A stretch of 64,000 bases of DNA from Mytilinidion resinicola. Taxonomy: Eukaryota; Ascomycota; Dothideomycetes; Mytilinidiales; Mytilinidiaceae. Made by a program: the position numbers and the translations under genes. The notes under the pieces were generated by a model, which worked only from the letters and a program-made list of their open reading frames with translations, made no database searches and was not told the origin of the DNA. The DNA lies in the NCBI RefSeq assembly GCF_010093595.1, contig NW_022985460.1, positions 319,829 to 383,828 on the forward strand, read 5' to 3'. Shown one piece after another: positions 35,764-49,200 of the stretch (positions are counted from its first letter, which is position 1; every line of letters begins with the position of its first letter).

Positions 35764-36236
35764 AGCGCGTAGGTTAATCCATCGTCATCTATCACACCAC
35801 AAAGCCTACTTCCTAATTTATTTTCCTTCAATTGGCTAGCTTTCTTGGTCATAGACGATTCGAGCAGCTGATTACGGTGCTCTGTCAAAGTCTGCTCGTA
35901 CCTCTTCCTCACTGCCAGGCCTGCTTCACTTTGTTGCGAAAGGATATTCGGAGCAACATATCACACGCCCGCTCTATAAACTTATATCTACTACCACCTG
36001 AAGGGCCATGGCAAGGCAACTGGTCTGCCAAGTAGTAGGTTTGAAGCCCATGCTGAGTGCCAAAATTGCTTGAAGCGCTTCGAGCGGCGTTGGAACGGCG
36101 GTTTAGTACTGTGGGTTGATGGACGACATTCACCTCGTTCACCACAATCCAGCCTACCACGGGCCGAATTTTCACCGAACGCGATATCTATCTCATTTTC
36201 GGGCCCGCAAACTTCTTCCAAAGTGGTAACACCGAC
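35764..36236. other. spacer between the two BTB genes
   Basis: 473 bp without a supported gene; presumably the terminator of gene A and the promoter of gene B. Confidence 0.5.
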
Positions 36237-37425
36237 ATGACATCAACTTCACCACCACCGGGCTCGCAAGCCGGATCCGACGGCAATGGCTACTGCGACG
36301 CCATGTTCGACAACGCCACTACTAGGCCCACTCCCCGCACCATCACGTTGGACGACTCGAGCGACCTTACACTTGTGATCGGAGAGGAGTGCTCGAACGA
36401 GCCCGTTCGAGTTGAAGTCCTCAAGGGTGCTCTTCGTCTCTCGAGCTCTGTTTGGAAAATCATGTTCGAACCGGGTCGTTCGCTAGAGAGTTCGAAGCCA
36501 GAGGTGGCATTTCCAGACGACGACCCGAAGACAATGCTCATGGTCCTCCGCATTGTGCGTTTCCGCTTCCGAGATTTACCTGAGGGGAAACTCAGCTTAG
36601 CAAAGTCGTTGGCCCTTGCTATTGTCTGTGACAAATACGCTACCGTTGGCATCGTCAGACCCTGGCGTCATGCCTGGATCAATATCCCGGGGAAAGTATC
36701 GAGCGAGTCCGAGTGGCTGTTCGTCGCATGGACATTCGGCGATACGCGTCTATTCCAGAACATTGCAAAAAGACTAGTCATCTACTTAGACACGGACTCA
36801 GACACGGACTCAGACACGGACTCAGACACGTATCGTTCTCTAATGCGTGATCCAAAGCCTCCTGGTATTGCCGGTAAGTGCTGGATTCCGTATCCCCACT
36901 TTACTACTAACGTATACCCTAGAAAGCATTCTCCAGGCCAGAGAGCACGTCATACAGCGCATCCTAGATATGTGCTACGCCACCCTTGACAAAATTGCTG
37001 GAGACGACCGTAACTGCTGCATACACGGCTCTCCTGTTTGCAACGCAACTATTGTCGGCTCGTTGGTGAAAAGCTACTATAAACTTGCCATCCTGCCAGA
37101 TCGTCTCAACGCCAAAACCACCAGAAGGAGTGTTCACGATCTGACGCTAAAGCTAAACCAACTCAGACTTCTCACTCCTTCGGGAAACAATTCCCTCAAC
37201 GACCCTCACTTCACGTGCACAAGTACCTACGCCAACCTGTTTCGAGAAAGCGCAAGAACTATGGAAGAATATGCCCAATGTCGTCAAGGGCATTCATCTT
37301 CGACATGTAGAGGCGCAGAGGAAGGCTTGAGAAGGCAAGGCACGGAGAATCACAGTTCCAATCTGTGTACGGCCCTCTATTGCTGTCTGAGGTGGTCTAG
37401 TGACTTAACTAGTTGTTCAGAATAA
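36237..37425 (+). CDS. BTB/POZ domain protein B
   Basis: Model: 36237-36873, 36923-37425; 379 residues. The BTB part (about residues 40-140) reads SDLTLVIGEECSNEPVRVEVLKG, RLSSSVWKIMF, VAFPDDDPKTMLMVLRIV and ALAIVCDKYATVGIVRPW. It then has EWLFVAWTFGDTRLFQ, matching gene A. A 12 bp minisatellite encodes a TDSDTDSDTDSDT stretch just before the intron and is absent from gene A. The C-terminal half is Cys- and Asn-rich, longer than in gene A and unknown to me. Both genes lie in the same direction with 473 bp between them, so a tandem duplication followed by divergence is the simplest reading. The acidic repeat and divergent tail suggest fast evolution. Confidence 0.82.
36789..36830 (+). repeat. 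12 bp coding minisatellite (GACACGGACTCA), 3.5 copies
   Basis: Three perfect copies of GACACGGACTCA and a half copy. They encode the DTDSDTDSDTDSDT stretch of BTB protein B. Perfect identity suggests recent or ongoing copy-number change. Confidence 0.9.
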
Positions 37426-37857
37426 TGAACATACCATGAGATACCACAGCCAGTGACAGCCAGTGGCAGAAAACCGTACACATCTCTATGACGAGGACGA
37501 GGCATGGAAAAGGCTAGTCTGCGAGACATAAATCATGCTTTTAGGATACATTAACCACTAATTCAAGGCGCTTAAGCTCTGGTGAAGATGTGACTGCCAT
37601 ATTGATGCCTTCTCTCCATCTCCTGCTTATCCGTTTAGGACGAAGAGCCACAAATAATCGTCTATGTTACGAAAAGGAGAGGCTACCCTTGTGACACGAG
37701 ACTGAATCAGCATTTCGGCCCAAAATTACAGTACCAATCTCTGCTACGACTACGAAGTACCCCGCGTGCCCCGCCAAAGCTCTCACAAGCTTCAAAAAAT
37801 TATTTCTCAAAATTTACCTCAACTTACGCACCACAATCAGCATTGCACATACTAACC
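37426..37857. other. intergenic before GAR transformylase gene
   Basis: 3' flank of BTB gene B and promoter of the GAR transformylase gene. Nothing else is seen. Confidence 0.5.
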
Positions 37858-38596
37858 ATGCCCGAGCCAACGTTCAACCTCACTGTCCTCATCTCCGGAA
37901 ACGGTTCCAACCTCCAAGCCCTCATCGACGCCTGCGCCTCCTCCGCCCTCCCCTCCACGCGCATAACACGCGTGATATCAAAGTAAAATCCCACTACCCC
38001 CCCTCATATCCACCCTCACTAACCGCTCTCCCAGCAAAGCAGACGCCTACGGCCTCACCCGCGCCTCCAACGCCTCAATCCCCAGCACCGTCCACAGCCT
38101 CGACCCCTACAAAGCACGCTTTCCCAACGCCAAAAAGCCCAAACTCTCGTCCCCAGAAGCCCGCTCGGAGTACTGCAAAGACCTCGCCAAGCTCGCTCTG
38201 GAGGTTACGCCGAAGCCCGACCTGATCGTCTGCGCGGGATGGATGCTCATCCTCACGCCCACGTTCCTAACGCCGGTCGCGGAGGCAGGGCTCAAAATCA
38301 TAAATCTGCATCCTGCGCTTCCCGGGGAGTTCGACGGGATCGACGCGATTGGGAGGGCGCATAAGGCGTTTTTGGCGGGCGAGATCAAGAGGACGGGGGT
38401 TATGATACATGAGGTTATTGAGGATGTGGATGCGGGGAAGCCGGTTGTGACGCAGGAGGTGGAGATGCGGGAGGGGGAGAGTAAGGAGGAGTTGGAGGCG
38501 AGGATACATGAGGTGGAGCATGGGTTGATTGTTGAGGGGACGAGGAGGACGTTGCTGGAGATTGGGGACAGGAGGAAGACGGAGGGTGGGGCGTGA
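37858..38596 (+). CDS. ADE8: phosphoribosylglycinamide formyltransferase (GAR transformylase, Ade8/PurN type)
   Basis: Model: 37858-37982, 38035-38596; 228 residues. The enzyme transfers a formyl group from 10-formyl-tetrahydrofolate to GAR in the third step of purine synthesis, in the cytosol. It has the nucleotide loop VLISGNGSNLQALID at the N-terminus, then IVCAGWMLILTPTFL, the catalytic core INLHPALPGEFDGIDAIGRA, the TGVMIHEVIEDVDAGKPV segment with the essential Asp, and IHEVEHGLIVEGTRR near the end. It is a stand-alone enzyme, as usual in fungi, not fused to GARS-AIRS. The intron is 52 nt. The coding strand changes from strongly C-rich to strongly G-rich near 38325 inside exon 2. Confidence 0.95.
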
Positions 38597-40218
38597 TAAG
38601 GGGAGCGGGAGAGTTTGGGTTTGTGATGGAGTTCGGAGAGAAAAAAGTGTTGAAAAAAAGGCGGTATGTGTTTTTCTTGTATGTATACTTCGAGGGATTC
38701 TATTGTATATGAGCTTTCGGTGCTTGCGTTGGAAGCGCGTGTCTGATCGTATCAACCGGGGAAACAACCGAATTGGCAAAGCCATATCCAAGACTCGGTC
38801 CTGCTATGCAGCAGTCAAAACAAGCCATTCATCACTAAAATTCTCAGAAAGGAAGTTGTGTTCACGTGATGGGCACGTGACATCATAAAGGAGATATCGA
38901 AGGACGTCATAACGACCGAAGAGAGCTGACGTAAACATATTTAGTTGCCATCAAAATAGAGAAGTAAAGACATAAAGCATGTGCATGCAATTCGGCGCAC
39001 ATTTACCGATGAAGCGGGTGAACGTAATTTAGTAGGTGAAAGTGATTTAGCAGACGAAAGTAACTCAACCCAATCTACCTAGGTATATATTTCATAAAAT
39101 TCTGAGGCTCCTCCATAGCGCCATCGGTGCCCGTCCGGGGGCACCACGTAAGTCGCCCCGATGGCTGGGTTGGAATCCAGCCTCTGGTGTAATACGACCT
39201 TCCACACGACAAAGATGTAGTGCAGGGCTCGGCCCGACGAACTTTTGCTCCTTAGTTGTTCTTTTTGGGACCCGTTGGCAAGGCCTAAGTTCGATCCGCG
39301 ATGATAAAGAACTTCTTTTTGCTGTTTTTTTTCGCAAAACTAAAGAACTAGAGATGCTGAAGAGGATCACCAATGTTGTGAGAGCTTACGCACCAAGCGC
39401 ACTCTTTACACATGCCGCTTGGTATTAAAGACAGCAGTGTAGGTGACTTGGGAGGGCGTGTTCAGAGATCGAGTCTTCATGTCTAGTGGACGCGAGAATC
39501 AATTGAAAACCCAGAGACAGCTTATTTCTTACAAAGTTACAAATATTCTCGCTCTCCCGGCCCTTCTACCAATTCTCAAGCTCCAAGGCCTGCCCCTCGG
39601 ACTGTCCAACCACATTCCTATGTTCCAGCACCTATCAGCATACCACGAATGGGTCCTTCCCCTCCTTCACCAGAATGGTGACCAATTCAATCCGTAAGGC
39701 TGCAATACCGCTGCATGCGCTTCCTTAGCTTTTCGGCATCGAGCCTCTCTCAGCCTGCCCGCAGCTCCTCCTCGCTAGAGCCTCTCTGGAACCTCCCCAT
39801 CCTCTGACTCTCCTTCTTTCCTACGCTTCCTCGTCTCCGGGAGTCCTTCAAGCAGCAATCTAGGATCGTTGCAATCCAGCCGCACTATAGCGGTGATTTT
39901 ATCAGCCGTTGGCATTGCCAGTGGTCCGTTCGGGAATCCTAAGGTTGTTAGCAAAGGTAAGGAGACTCTGTGAAAGAGGGTCGGAGAGGAAGCTTACCAT
40001 TATCTCATAAACATCCTTCTATTTATATTACTGTAGTCTACTATAGTTATCAACGAAGGAACTGATAGCCAATAGATGCAATGTCATAGATTTGTTAGCG
40101 ATTACTTGATTACCACCACTGAACTCATCGTTGAATAACCACAAGATTACGAGGTCCACTACCAAAACCGCAAACTTTTAGGAACGCACCAAACAAAAAG
40201 AAATGAGCCACAAGAGAA
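38597..40218. other. 1.6 kb spacer between ADE8-like gene and midasin gene
   Basis: Contains the 3' flanks of two genes facing each other and one doubtful minus-strand exon at 39775-39938. The stretch 39110-39330 is unlike its flanks (GC-rich with a GTTCGATCC box reminiscent of a tRNA T-arm) but does not fold as a tRNA by eye. Confidence 0.45.
39775..39938 (-). CDS. possible terminal exon of a small hypothetical gene
   Basis: On the minus strand a TTAG acceptor at about 39940 opens a frame reading GFPNGPLAMPTADKITAIVRL and DCNDPRLLLEGLPETRKRR, ending at a TAG at 39775. It has fungal protein-like composition with a basic-acidic tail, and a GTAAGC donor lies just upstream near 40000. No complete first exon in frame was found. 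It may be a short orphan gene, a relic or chance. Confidence 0.22.
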
Positions 40219-43200
40219 TCAACCACTCGCATCCACAACCTCCGCAAACCACTGCCTTAGCGCCGTAGCCAGCACGCCCGGCAAATCTGCCACATCTCTC
40301 ACAACAAGATACCACCTGAACGGGAACCGGTCCATATACCGCGTTATCACCATCTTGCCATCCGCTCCAAACTCCACGGACTTCAGATCCAGCACACTTT
40401 GCTTCTCCTTGCCCTTCTTCAGCCCCTTTGCACCAGCCCCATCCTCTCCATCGCCAGAGGTAGCAGTCGCATCCACAACCACAAAGACAATCATGACTCT
40501 GTTCTCCTGCGCCTTCCGCACCAGCCTCTGAATCTCAGCATGCCCGTCGCAGATCCCATCAGAAACCACGAGCATCAACTGCCACAGATCGTCCCCTCTT
40601 CCCTGCCCTCGCATCCTCGCCTCTTCGAACAAGCCCAGAGACCTCTCGACAAGCTTCCGCACATCCGTCTTCTGCTGCCCGAATCCAAATTGCTGGAAGA
40701 CATTGGCACCCGCATCGCTGGTGAATGGCTTATCAAAGTCATGAGCGACCTTGACGTCGTCACCAAAGCCAACGACTGCAACCTCGCCCACTTCAAGCAT
40801 AGCCAGTGAGCGCGTAATTAGTGCTAGAGTCTTGAGAGCTAGATTGGCGGCGCCGGACTCAGCCATACTGCGACTATCGTCCAGCGCGACGAGAATCTGG
40901 TAAGCCCGCTTCGAGGGTTGCGAGCGTCGGAGCCAGATCTTGTCGCGTTTGTAGCCGGACGCGATGTATGGTATGATACGTTTGAGATTTAAGCGCTTGC
41001 CGGTTCGGAAGTCGCCGCGGAGTTTCGTTGCCAAAGTGGGAGCGAGGATTAAGCGGAGGTGTTCGGTCAGGGTCTGTGCAAGGGAGTGTGTAGTGGACTC
41101 GTGATGGAGCCAAAGAGCGCGAGCAGTCTCTACCGTAGGGAAATCGGAGTTGACGTCGAGATGTGTCAAGGACAATTGATTCTCGACTTCAGAGACGGAA
41201 GAGGCGACATCGGAGTCGTCATCGAGATCTTCGGGAGCATCCTCCATTTCTTGGTCTTCGTCTTCTTGATGAATGGGCTTCTGTTCGCCGACGAAGGCTT
41301 TGGGCCTGCCATCACCATCTTGCGGTTGTTGGTCTCGCGGGGTGTCATCAACGGTATCTACCATATCAACATCTTCGTTAGCTTCGTCATCCGGCTTATC
41401 TTCAGGCAAAGCAGGAATGCGTTCCTCGTTTTCGTCTGTTGGAAGGGCCATGCTCTTGTCCAGTGTTTTGGCTTGCTCTTCAGTTGCTGTGCCCAAAGCC
41501 TGCGCGTCAGCCTCCGTCTCTTCATCTTCGAGATGCTCAAAGTCGGCATCAGCCATGTCGACTTCTTTCTCGGTCTGCTGCACTTGCTTGTCGTCTTTTT
41601 GGGTAGCATCTTGAATCTGGCGTTGTTGATTGTACCATTTTTCAAGAGTGTCGCCTAGTTTCTTGAATGGCTGACTTGCAGCAGACTCTGGAACATCATC
41701 GCCCCGTCCTGCGCTGTCAGGGTTGGTACGGCCCGTCTCCCCTTCTTCTGCGGTGGCCTGGTCATTTGGGTCTGACGCTTCGCCTTTGGTACCCTCGTCC
41801 CGTTTAGCAGCATTAGCAGAAGCATCTTGGTCGTTTTGAACGTCGTCTTGGGCGTCCATTCCTGCACCCGCTTCGGCACTGGTATCGGCGGTGGCTTCGT
41901 CTTCCGTTGGTCTTGAATCGTCCGGCATAGGTTGATCATCGGGTAAGGGAGCAACAGCTTCGTCCATGTCTTCCGGCCCCTCTGACTGGTCTTCTAGGTG
42001 CTCTGCTTCGTCTTCAATGTGACCAGTCGTGCTCCCATCCGCTTCGTCCTCTTTGATGTCCGGATCAACATCGTCTGGCTCCGGGGCTCCCTCCTCCGCA
42101 TCCATCTCCTCTTCAACACCCTCATCGTCCATATCGCCTAAGATGTCGTCATCAGACGCCTTCGCATCCTTCTCATTCTCATCGTCCATGTTCAACTCAT
42201 CTGGCAGGTCGAGTGTCTCGCCTTGCTCGGTATGAGGATCCATCTTTTCGTTTTCCTCCATGCCGACATTCTCCTGTTCCTCTGCACCTTCCTCCGGCTC
42301 CATGTCTTCATCTTCCTGGCCCTCTCCCTCCTCTTCCTCCTTCTCCCCATCTTTCTCACCAGCAGCAACCTGCTCATCATTCTTTTGTCCTTTCCCGTCG
42401 TCTCCATCTCTATCCTTTTCAGCTTCGTCGCTACCCTCGTCCCACATCTTCTCGTCAACAGTCGAAGGCCCTAGCTCGTCTACATCACCGACCTCGCTTT
42501 CGACGTCACCCTCGCTCTTCTCGCTACTATCTTCGTCATCTTCCTTGTGCTCCACATCGCCCATCTCGCCCTCCATCTCCTGCTCGCCCATATCGACAGC
42601 ATCTTCTTCGTCCTCTATATTCTCGTTGTCTTTTTTCTCGCTCTCTTGCTGTGCCAAGTCGGTCAAGTCCTCGTCATCGCCTATATCCTTGCTGATGTCT
42701 TCCGCACCTTCGCCATCGCCGAGTCCAGTTCCGTCCTCAAGCTTGTCTGATTTGTCACCCTTCTCATCAGACTTCTCGGACGGTGTGCAGAATCCTTTCG
42801 TGCCGACTTGGAGAAACACCTTCGCTAGACGGTAGGAGAGCTTGCAGGTTGAGGCGTGGAGAGCTGCGTATCGGTTCATGAGCTCGAGGAAGATGGCGTG
42901 GTATTGTTGGAGAATTGGCAGCACAGAGGCAAAGACGGCTACTACTGTCTTGATACCGCTGTTTGTTGTGTCTATGTCTTGTACTCTCTGGATAGAGTCC
43001 GCCAAGCCTTGAAGTTCTCTGGCAATCAATGGAACTTGCATCGCGTTGATAGTCTTGAAAAGAGTGGTCTCTTCTTTGATGAACCAGGCGGAGTCCTCGG
43101 GAGACAGTGGCAAGTTGGCAAGAGCCGATTCGACGTCTTGCATGGAACCGAGAATGTTATCGATAGTAGAAAAGATTTGGTGACTCATGTCCTCGACGGT

Positions 43201-46200
43201 GATGTAGGTGGCCTGGTCGATTTCGCCTAAGGAAGATGCAGATTCGAACCGTACGAAGGGCAGGATCTGCTTCAACGTGCATTTTACCACCGGGAAATCC
43301 TCGACCCATTTCTTGACATCGCTTTCAAAACTCAACAGGCGTTGTCCAACAGATTCGTTGACCCTAATATGATCTCTGGTCCAAACGTTCTCTGGTAGAT
43401 CGAGAAGACCATTTGTTTCTGACAGAAGGTTATCGAACGTGATTTTCCACGTTGCGAGGCCCGTAGTAATAGACGACAGGTCAAGTTTGGCAAGCTTAGC
43501 TTGAGTGTTGATTAGATCAATACCAACAGCCAAGATTGCCACTAGCCACTGGACAACGTTGAGCAGCGATTTTGCATCTTTCACTTGTCCATCAGAGGTT
43601 CGTAAGAGGTCGCGTTCGTCGGGCGCGCCAAGATGCGCAATGCGAGAAATGGGATCCTGGAGTGCTTGGTACATGGAAAGATCGCTCGATGGCGACTGGG
43701 AAGTCTCCACGGTCCTTGCCAACGTCGTTCGTTGTCGAATGCTTGACTGAAGCAAGCTCTCGAGGAAGCCAATAGCTCGGGCCACTTGCTCTCCAGTCAA
43801 GTCGCCAGGATGTTCCTTAGCAATTTCCCGGACTTGTTGCATGATACTTAAAGTTTGATAGAGATGGTTCTCAGCAGCAGTCTCTGTATCTCCGCTTGTC
43901 GTTGTGGGTAGAGCTGGCAGTCTGGCTAAGACAGTCGCTAACGAGTCCTGGTTTTCGAGCGCATCGGTACCAAAATTCCATTTGAAACCCATCTCCTTCA
44001 GCGTCTTTAGGGTGTCCACGAAGAGTTTCCGTTTTCTGGACTTAAGGTGCTTTACCGCAGTCTTGTTCTCCTCCGTTAAATAAGCTGGTGTAGCCTTTTG
44101 CAGTTCCGCCATAGATGACTCCAGTTCCGCAATGAAGTCATTGACATGTTCAGAGGCATTAAGGCTGCTGGGATTGGGTCGGCTTTTGCTCCGCATGATT
44201 GACACGGTGACTGGGACATTCTTGAACCGAGATTGCCTTGAGTTCCAGTCCGAGATGTGGCCGCTGCAGATTCTGTCTAACATAGCGTTGTCCACGTGGG
44301 CCATAACGACTTCGGGGTTGCTTTGAATTGGCGGAAGACCTCCAAGGTCCGGGAATCCTTTGCTTAAAACGCCTGCGAAAGACTGATTCAACAAGGTCCT
44401 GAATTTTCTTACAAGCTTTGTCAGTTTGCGATGCGAAGTCTTCGCACTTTGCTTTAGCGCCTCGATGTTAGTGTCCTTCCAGCTAGCGAGTAGAATGACT
44501 TCTTTGATTTGCTTCTCGAGCACCTTCCGTCCCTTGGCCAGTGTTTCTTGTACCGGAGTCTTGAACTTTGAGTAATACGAGATAAAATTCTCTAGTGCAA
44601 GATGTATTGGCTGTAGCGAAGGAACTTCTTGTACACGTAGCTTGACGTGGTTTGAGAACTGTTTTAGAAGACGAAGTCGTTGGTTAAATTGGCCAATGGT
44701 CGTAGATGAGAAGAAGCCTTCTAAGGCCTTCAAAAGCCCCTTGGCATGCGACTGTACGGCCTCATTAGAGGATTGTAGGGATTCTGGAGCTGCGACTATG
44801 GTTTCATAGGCGATGAACCACCAGCTCTTTGCGGCATTGTTACACTTTTCCATCTCAATGTCAAATAGTCGGGCCCACGTCGTCAGCTCTAGTCGTCTCC
44901 AGCTGATCAGAAGGTTGGTCAACTCGTCATAGAGAGCTGATGTGCTGAACTCTCTACTCGCAACCCGTTGCCACTCGTACATGTAGCTATGGAGTTTTTC
45001 TGCCTTGGTCAAGAACTTGGCGACCGGTTCGATGTGTCCAAAGGCAAGAGCTTCATCGCAGGTTCGGAGAACTTCTCCAAGTGTTGCATGTTCAGGCCAC
45101 ACTTCTCTGATTTTGCGATAGCGATTTTGTAGCTTGTGAATGAGGTTGATGAATCTCTTGCCTTCTACTATGTTGGGGTCAAAATAGAAGTTGTAGGTTT
45201 GTGCCACTCCACCGGTCGATAAGGTATTGATTCCTCGGTCAATCTCGACAAAGATTGCGGGCAGCATATCTTCAAGGCTGGACTTGGAAGCACATGCTGT
45301 GTCTCTCTTGGTAAGCTTGCCAATCTCTTTAGCAGACCAGTGAAGGAGATCCTTCGCCATCTCTGGGCCTGAGTCGTTTCCAAGGAATATCTTTTCATGT
45401 AGATCGGATAAACGGACAACAAGGTCTTGTGAGAGTCTTGAAGGCAAAAGAGCTGAGTCGTCAACCTCCATCTCATAATCTGGGAACAACGACAGATCTC
45501 CCTCATCGATGTCCTCATCATCCCCACCACGGTATGTGTAGAGGCTGTGGTCTGCCGCTTCTTTCTCCTGATCCAACTGAAGTCGTTCTTTCCACTCGGT
45601 GAAAAAGCTCGAGAACACATCGTGTGTGAGATTGTGTAGTTCGTAACGCCCAAAAGGAGCCATTATAGCAACATCGATGGCCCTGTGTTGTAAGAAATGC
45701 CATCGCAAGTCCGTATCGGGGTGCTTCTGCTTCAGGGTGTTCCCAAGATCGGCCTCATAGAAGCTTGCGGTGGCCTGGATTTCGTGCCTACTGAGACCCA
45801 AGAACGGAGTCTGTGCTGATAAGTAGGCTACTGCTTCGGAAGAAGGTGTGCGCGCTAGGTGACTTTGGGCTGCAAGACTCAACCCAATATTCAGGCAAAG
45901 CAAGAAGCCTACAGCAGGACCAGTGATGTCGTCATAATAGCGGTAACCCTCAGTCAAGCGTCGAATGATATGAGAAATGTTCTGACGAAAAGTATGGTCC
46001 TGGGAAATGTCTTCTGCAGTAGCAGTACCTTCGAGTAACGGTCGTACAACATTGAGCAGATTGTCGAGTTCTCCTTGTAAAACCTCAAGCTCTGAGACAT
46101 CAGGCCTTACGACAGCGGCAACCTGTGGCTCTTCTCCCAATGTCTGCAGCGCTTGTTGCACGAGACGGATGCGTAAGGTGGTGTCATTTCCGGTGAAACG

Positions 46201-49200
46201 TTGTTCGAAAAGCTGAAGAGCATCCAGCCTCTCTTCTATCCCAGCCTTATGATCGTTGAAGAAGCGGCGTTCTATCATCGGTCGAAGGGCCGGATCGAAA
46301 GGTCGATCTGGTATGTAGAGCTTGATGCCGGCCAACGCGAGGCTTGTCCATGCTTTAGATGCGGTCGTTAGGCTTGATAGGTCTTCTTCTGCGAGTCTCG
46401 AGTATTCCAGACATTGTCTTAGATTTGTACTGATGAAGCTCTGAGACCTAGTGTCTCCTAACCTATCGTCGCTAGTGAAAGCTTCGAAAATGCCGGCTAA
46501 TTCGGCTGTCAGAGCCCCCAGATGATCTTTGAGAGTAAGAAGCTGATTTTGGGCCAGACTTTCGCTCTCGGAACCAATCAACTGCCCAAGGAGATGCAAT
46601 TCAGATTCAAATGAGTCCAATTGCCTCAATGACACACTCTCCACGTGCGTTAGCTTATCAAGTGCAACAGCCTGGAACTGGTTCGAGAGCGCGATATCCT
46701 TGTTGCCGGAGTCTCGCGCTCTAAGATAATTGCAAAGGTCAAGAAATAGTAGACAGGGCGTGTTTCCGGTTGGAGACATAGCTGACTTGGTCGACCTTCT
46801 GGCCAGAAGTGATGCCTTGGAGCGCGATGCTCGTGACTGATAACTCAGGCCGCTATTGTCGGATGAAACCAGGTCGAGAAACTGGCATATACCTTCAAAG
46901 GCTTGCTCGAAGTAAGGCGTGATTTGATAGTCGTCCTCCACAACCTTCTGCTCCAGCTCATGAACACCATTCTCAAGGCTTGTAGCTAGTTCTTCTCCGT
47001 CAACATTGACTTCTTGTAGCAGGCCTATTGCACTAGAGAACGTTTCTCGCGTGCGCGCTAGGTCATCGAAAGAAACATCCGATCTCCACATAATTGTGTC
47101 GAATCGATCCGCCAGAGCCTCAAGCTTAAGAAGAGTGTCCAGCGCCGGGGTGGATGTTGACGTCGTCGGCTTGAATCGCGACCACACCAGCTCCATACAA
47201 AGGCCACTGGACAGATGAGAACCAGATCGGAGTCCTGTCAAGCTTGTAGCGATTGCGTTAGACATAAGGGCTGCCGGGTGGTCTAATTGCTTCAAGGATG
47301 TCGAGACATTGGTAAACATTGCCAGGTAGGTATGAAGGGCCGCTCGGTCAAAACCTACTGCTATTGACATATTGTAAAGTTCCCAAAAGAGCGCCCTTAT
47401 TCGATTGAGGGAATCTAGGAACGGAAAATTGAGAGTCTCTGCTTGCCAAACCTGCTCCAGCCAAGTCGAGAGAGCTTGCCAGAGGGCGAGCAGAAACTCT
47501 GGAATCCTGTTCTTCTCTGGCCATCGCCCAAAAGATTGTGTCGTCATATCGTTTAGGGCAGACTTCATCCTTTCGATTTCGACGACAAAGTCATAGATGA
47601 AAGATGCACCAATCGCCGCGTCTGTTAGGCCGGTGTTTCGATACACCACAACTTCGTTATTCAATGGATGATATGGCTGTGAGTTTGCAAAGTTCCAACC
47701 GAGGCCTGCTTCCGTTGCGATCTTGGTGTATATTTCTTTTGCTTTGGGGATCCAAATATTTAGAGGCTGTAAGAGAGTATCAAACCATTCCTCGGGTGAG
47801 CGTGCCTGAGCAACTTCATTCGGCTTTACTAGTGAACTCTCTGTTGATGTAGTAGCCTGCTCGCTTGCAGTACTATTGAAGGTACTTAAATGATGTCCAT
47901 TCGTAAGCTGAGCGTATGTATGTATAGCTGCATTAGAAATTAAGCCTTTGCTAACTTCAGTGGCGAAACTCTGAGCGTGGCTCATATCACCGATTGAAAG
48001 ATGATCGAAAGCCAGGCTAAGTTGGCTTACGGGCAGAGAAGGTTGCTCTGTGGTGTGCGTTGTGAAATGCCGAAACCTGTACATCGACGACTCCATTGGA
48101 TAGGCAATGGTGTACTGAGACTGAGGCTGTAATTCCGAGGACCAGTCTGGCAAAAGGAATATTTCCACGGCCCTATTCCTCATTGCTCGCGACAATTCTC
48201 CATAGCGAGGATCCATGGTCATGATGACCCTAAAATTCGGGTGTGGCTTAACGATTCTGGCTTCGCCATCTTCTGTAGGGTGTTCGTTAATACTCAAGTA
48301 TCCATTTGGCTCCAGTAAAGAGTTCAGCCGGTCCAGAACGGAAGCACTACACAGGTTCGCGTTATCAAGCACAAGCCAGCTGCCCTCTTCCAGGGCCTGG
48401 ACAAGTACCCCATCCACCCATTGAAAGCGACCACCGTCAATGCCTTGAGACGAGCTCTGTAAGTAATTTATCTCTTCAAACAAAGGTACACATTGAGAGT
48501 CCTCTCGAGCGGCCATTTCGAGCAGTGAAAACAATTCGGAGCTGACGCAAGTGATGGATGTGTTGATGTGCATCAGAATAGTGAGGTAATACAAGGACGC
48601 TTGAGAGGTCTGATCTTCTACAAGTCGGGATTGCACGAAAGACTTGAGCTTGGTGAAGTATCGATGGATCTGTCGCACAGGATCCACTTGCTCGAAGCCT
48701 CCAACAAGGTCCATAGCATCAATATCAGCATTCATTGCGAATGTGACAAGGGTAGCCCCCGTAGCTCCTGCGATATGATTTATAAGGCTTGACTTGCCAG
48801 CCCCTGGTGGACCGACAAGGATCACCGGCCAATTCTGCTGTGCACAAATCATCAGTGACTCTGCTGCCGCATATCGAGACCTTTGCAGAATCTGGGTTTC
48901 TTTGCAAGGCGCGAGGCGATTATTCCTCGGGAGAAAGCCGAGTCCCACTTGTATGGTACCAAGGCCGAGGTTATGGTAATAGCTTTTTCGAGCCTGCTGA
49001 GCGCCATAAGTAGCGTGAAATAGATCTACCAAGTGCGTCCTGTCAGACTCGTTCCTGAATCGCTGGGTGAATATCGTGTCCAGAAAGTCTCTAGCATTCC
49101 CAGAGGGTGAAAGTCCGTTCGTAGTCGTAAGCAGCTGGAGCCATCGAAGAGTATCGCGCAGATTGAACTCCCACGGACTACCGTACGTCCCAAACTTTCG

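Noticed and set aside
39285..39310. tRNA gene at the GTTCGATCC box
   Set aside because: The bases around the box do not form a T-arm stem and no matching acceptor or anticodon arm is visible.
41059..42835. Long plus-strand open frames opposite the acidic region of midasin
   Set aside because: They mirror the Asp/Glu-rich coding sequence of the minus strand, which leaves few stop codons on the other strand. The products are low-complexity Ser/Leu-rich with no domain.
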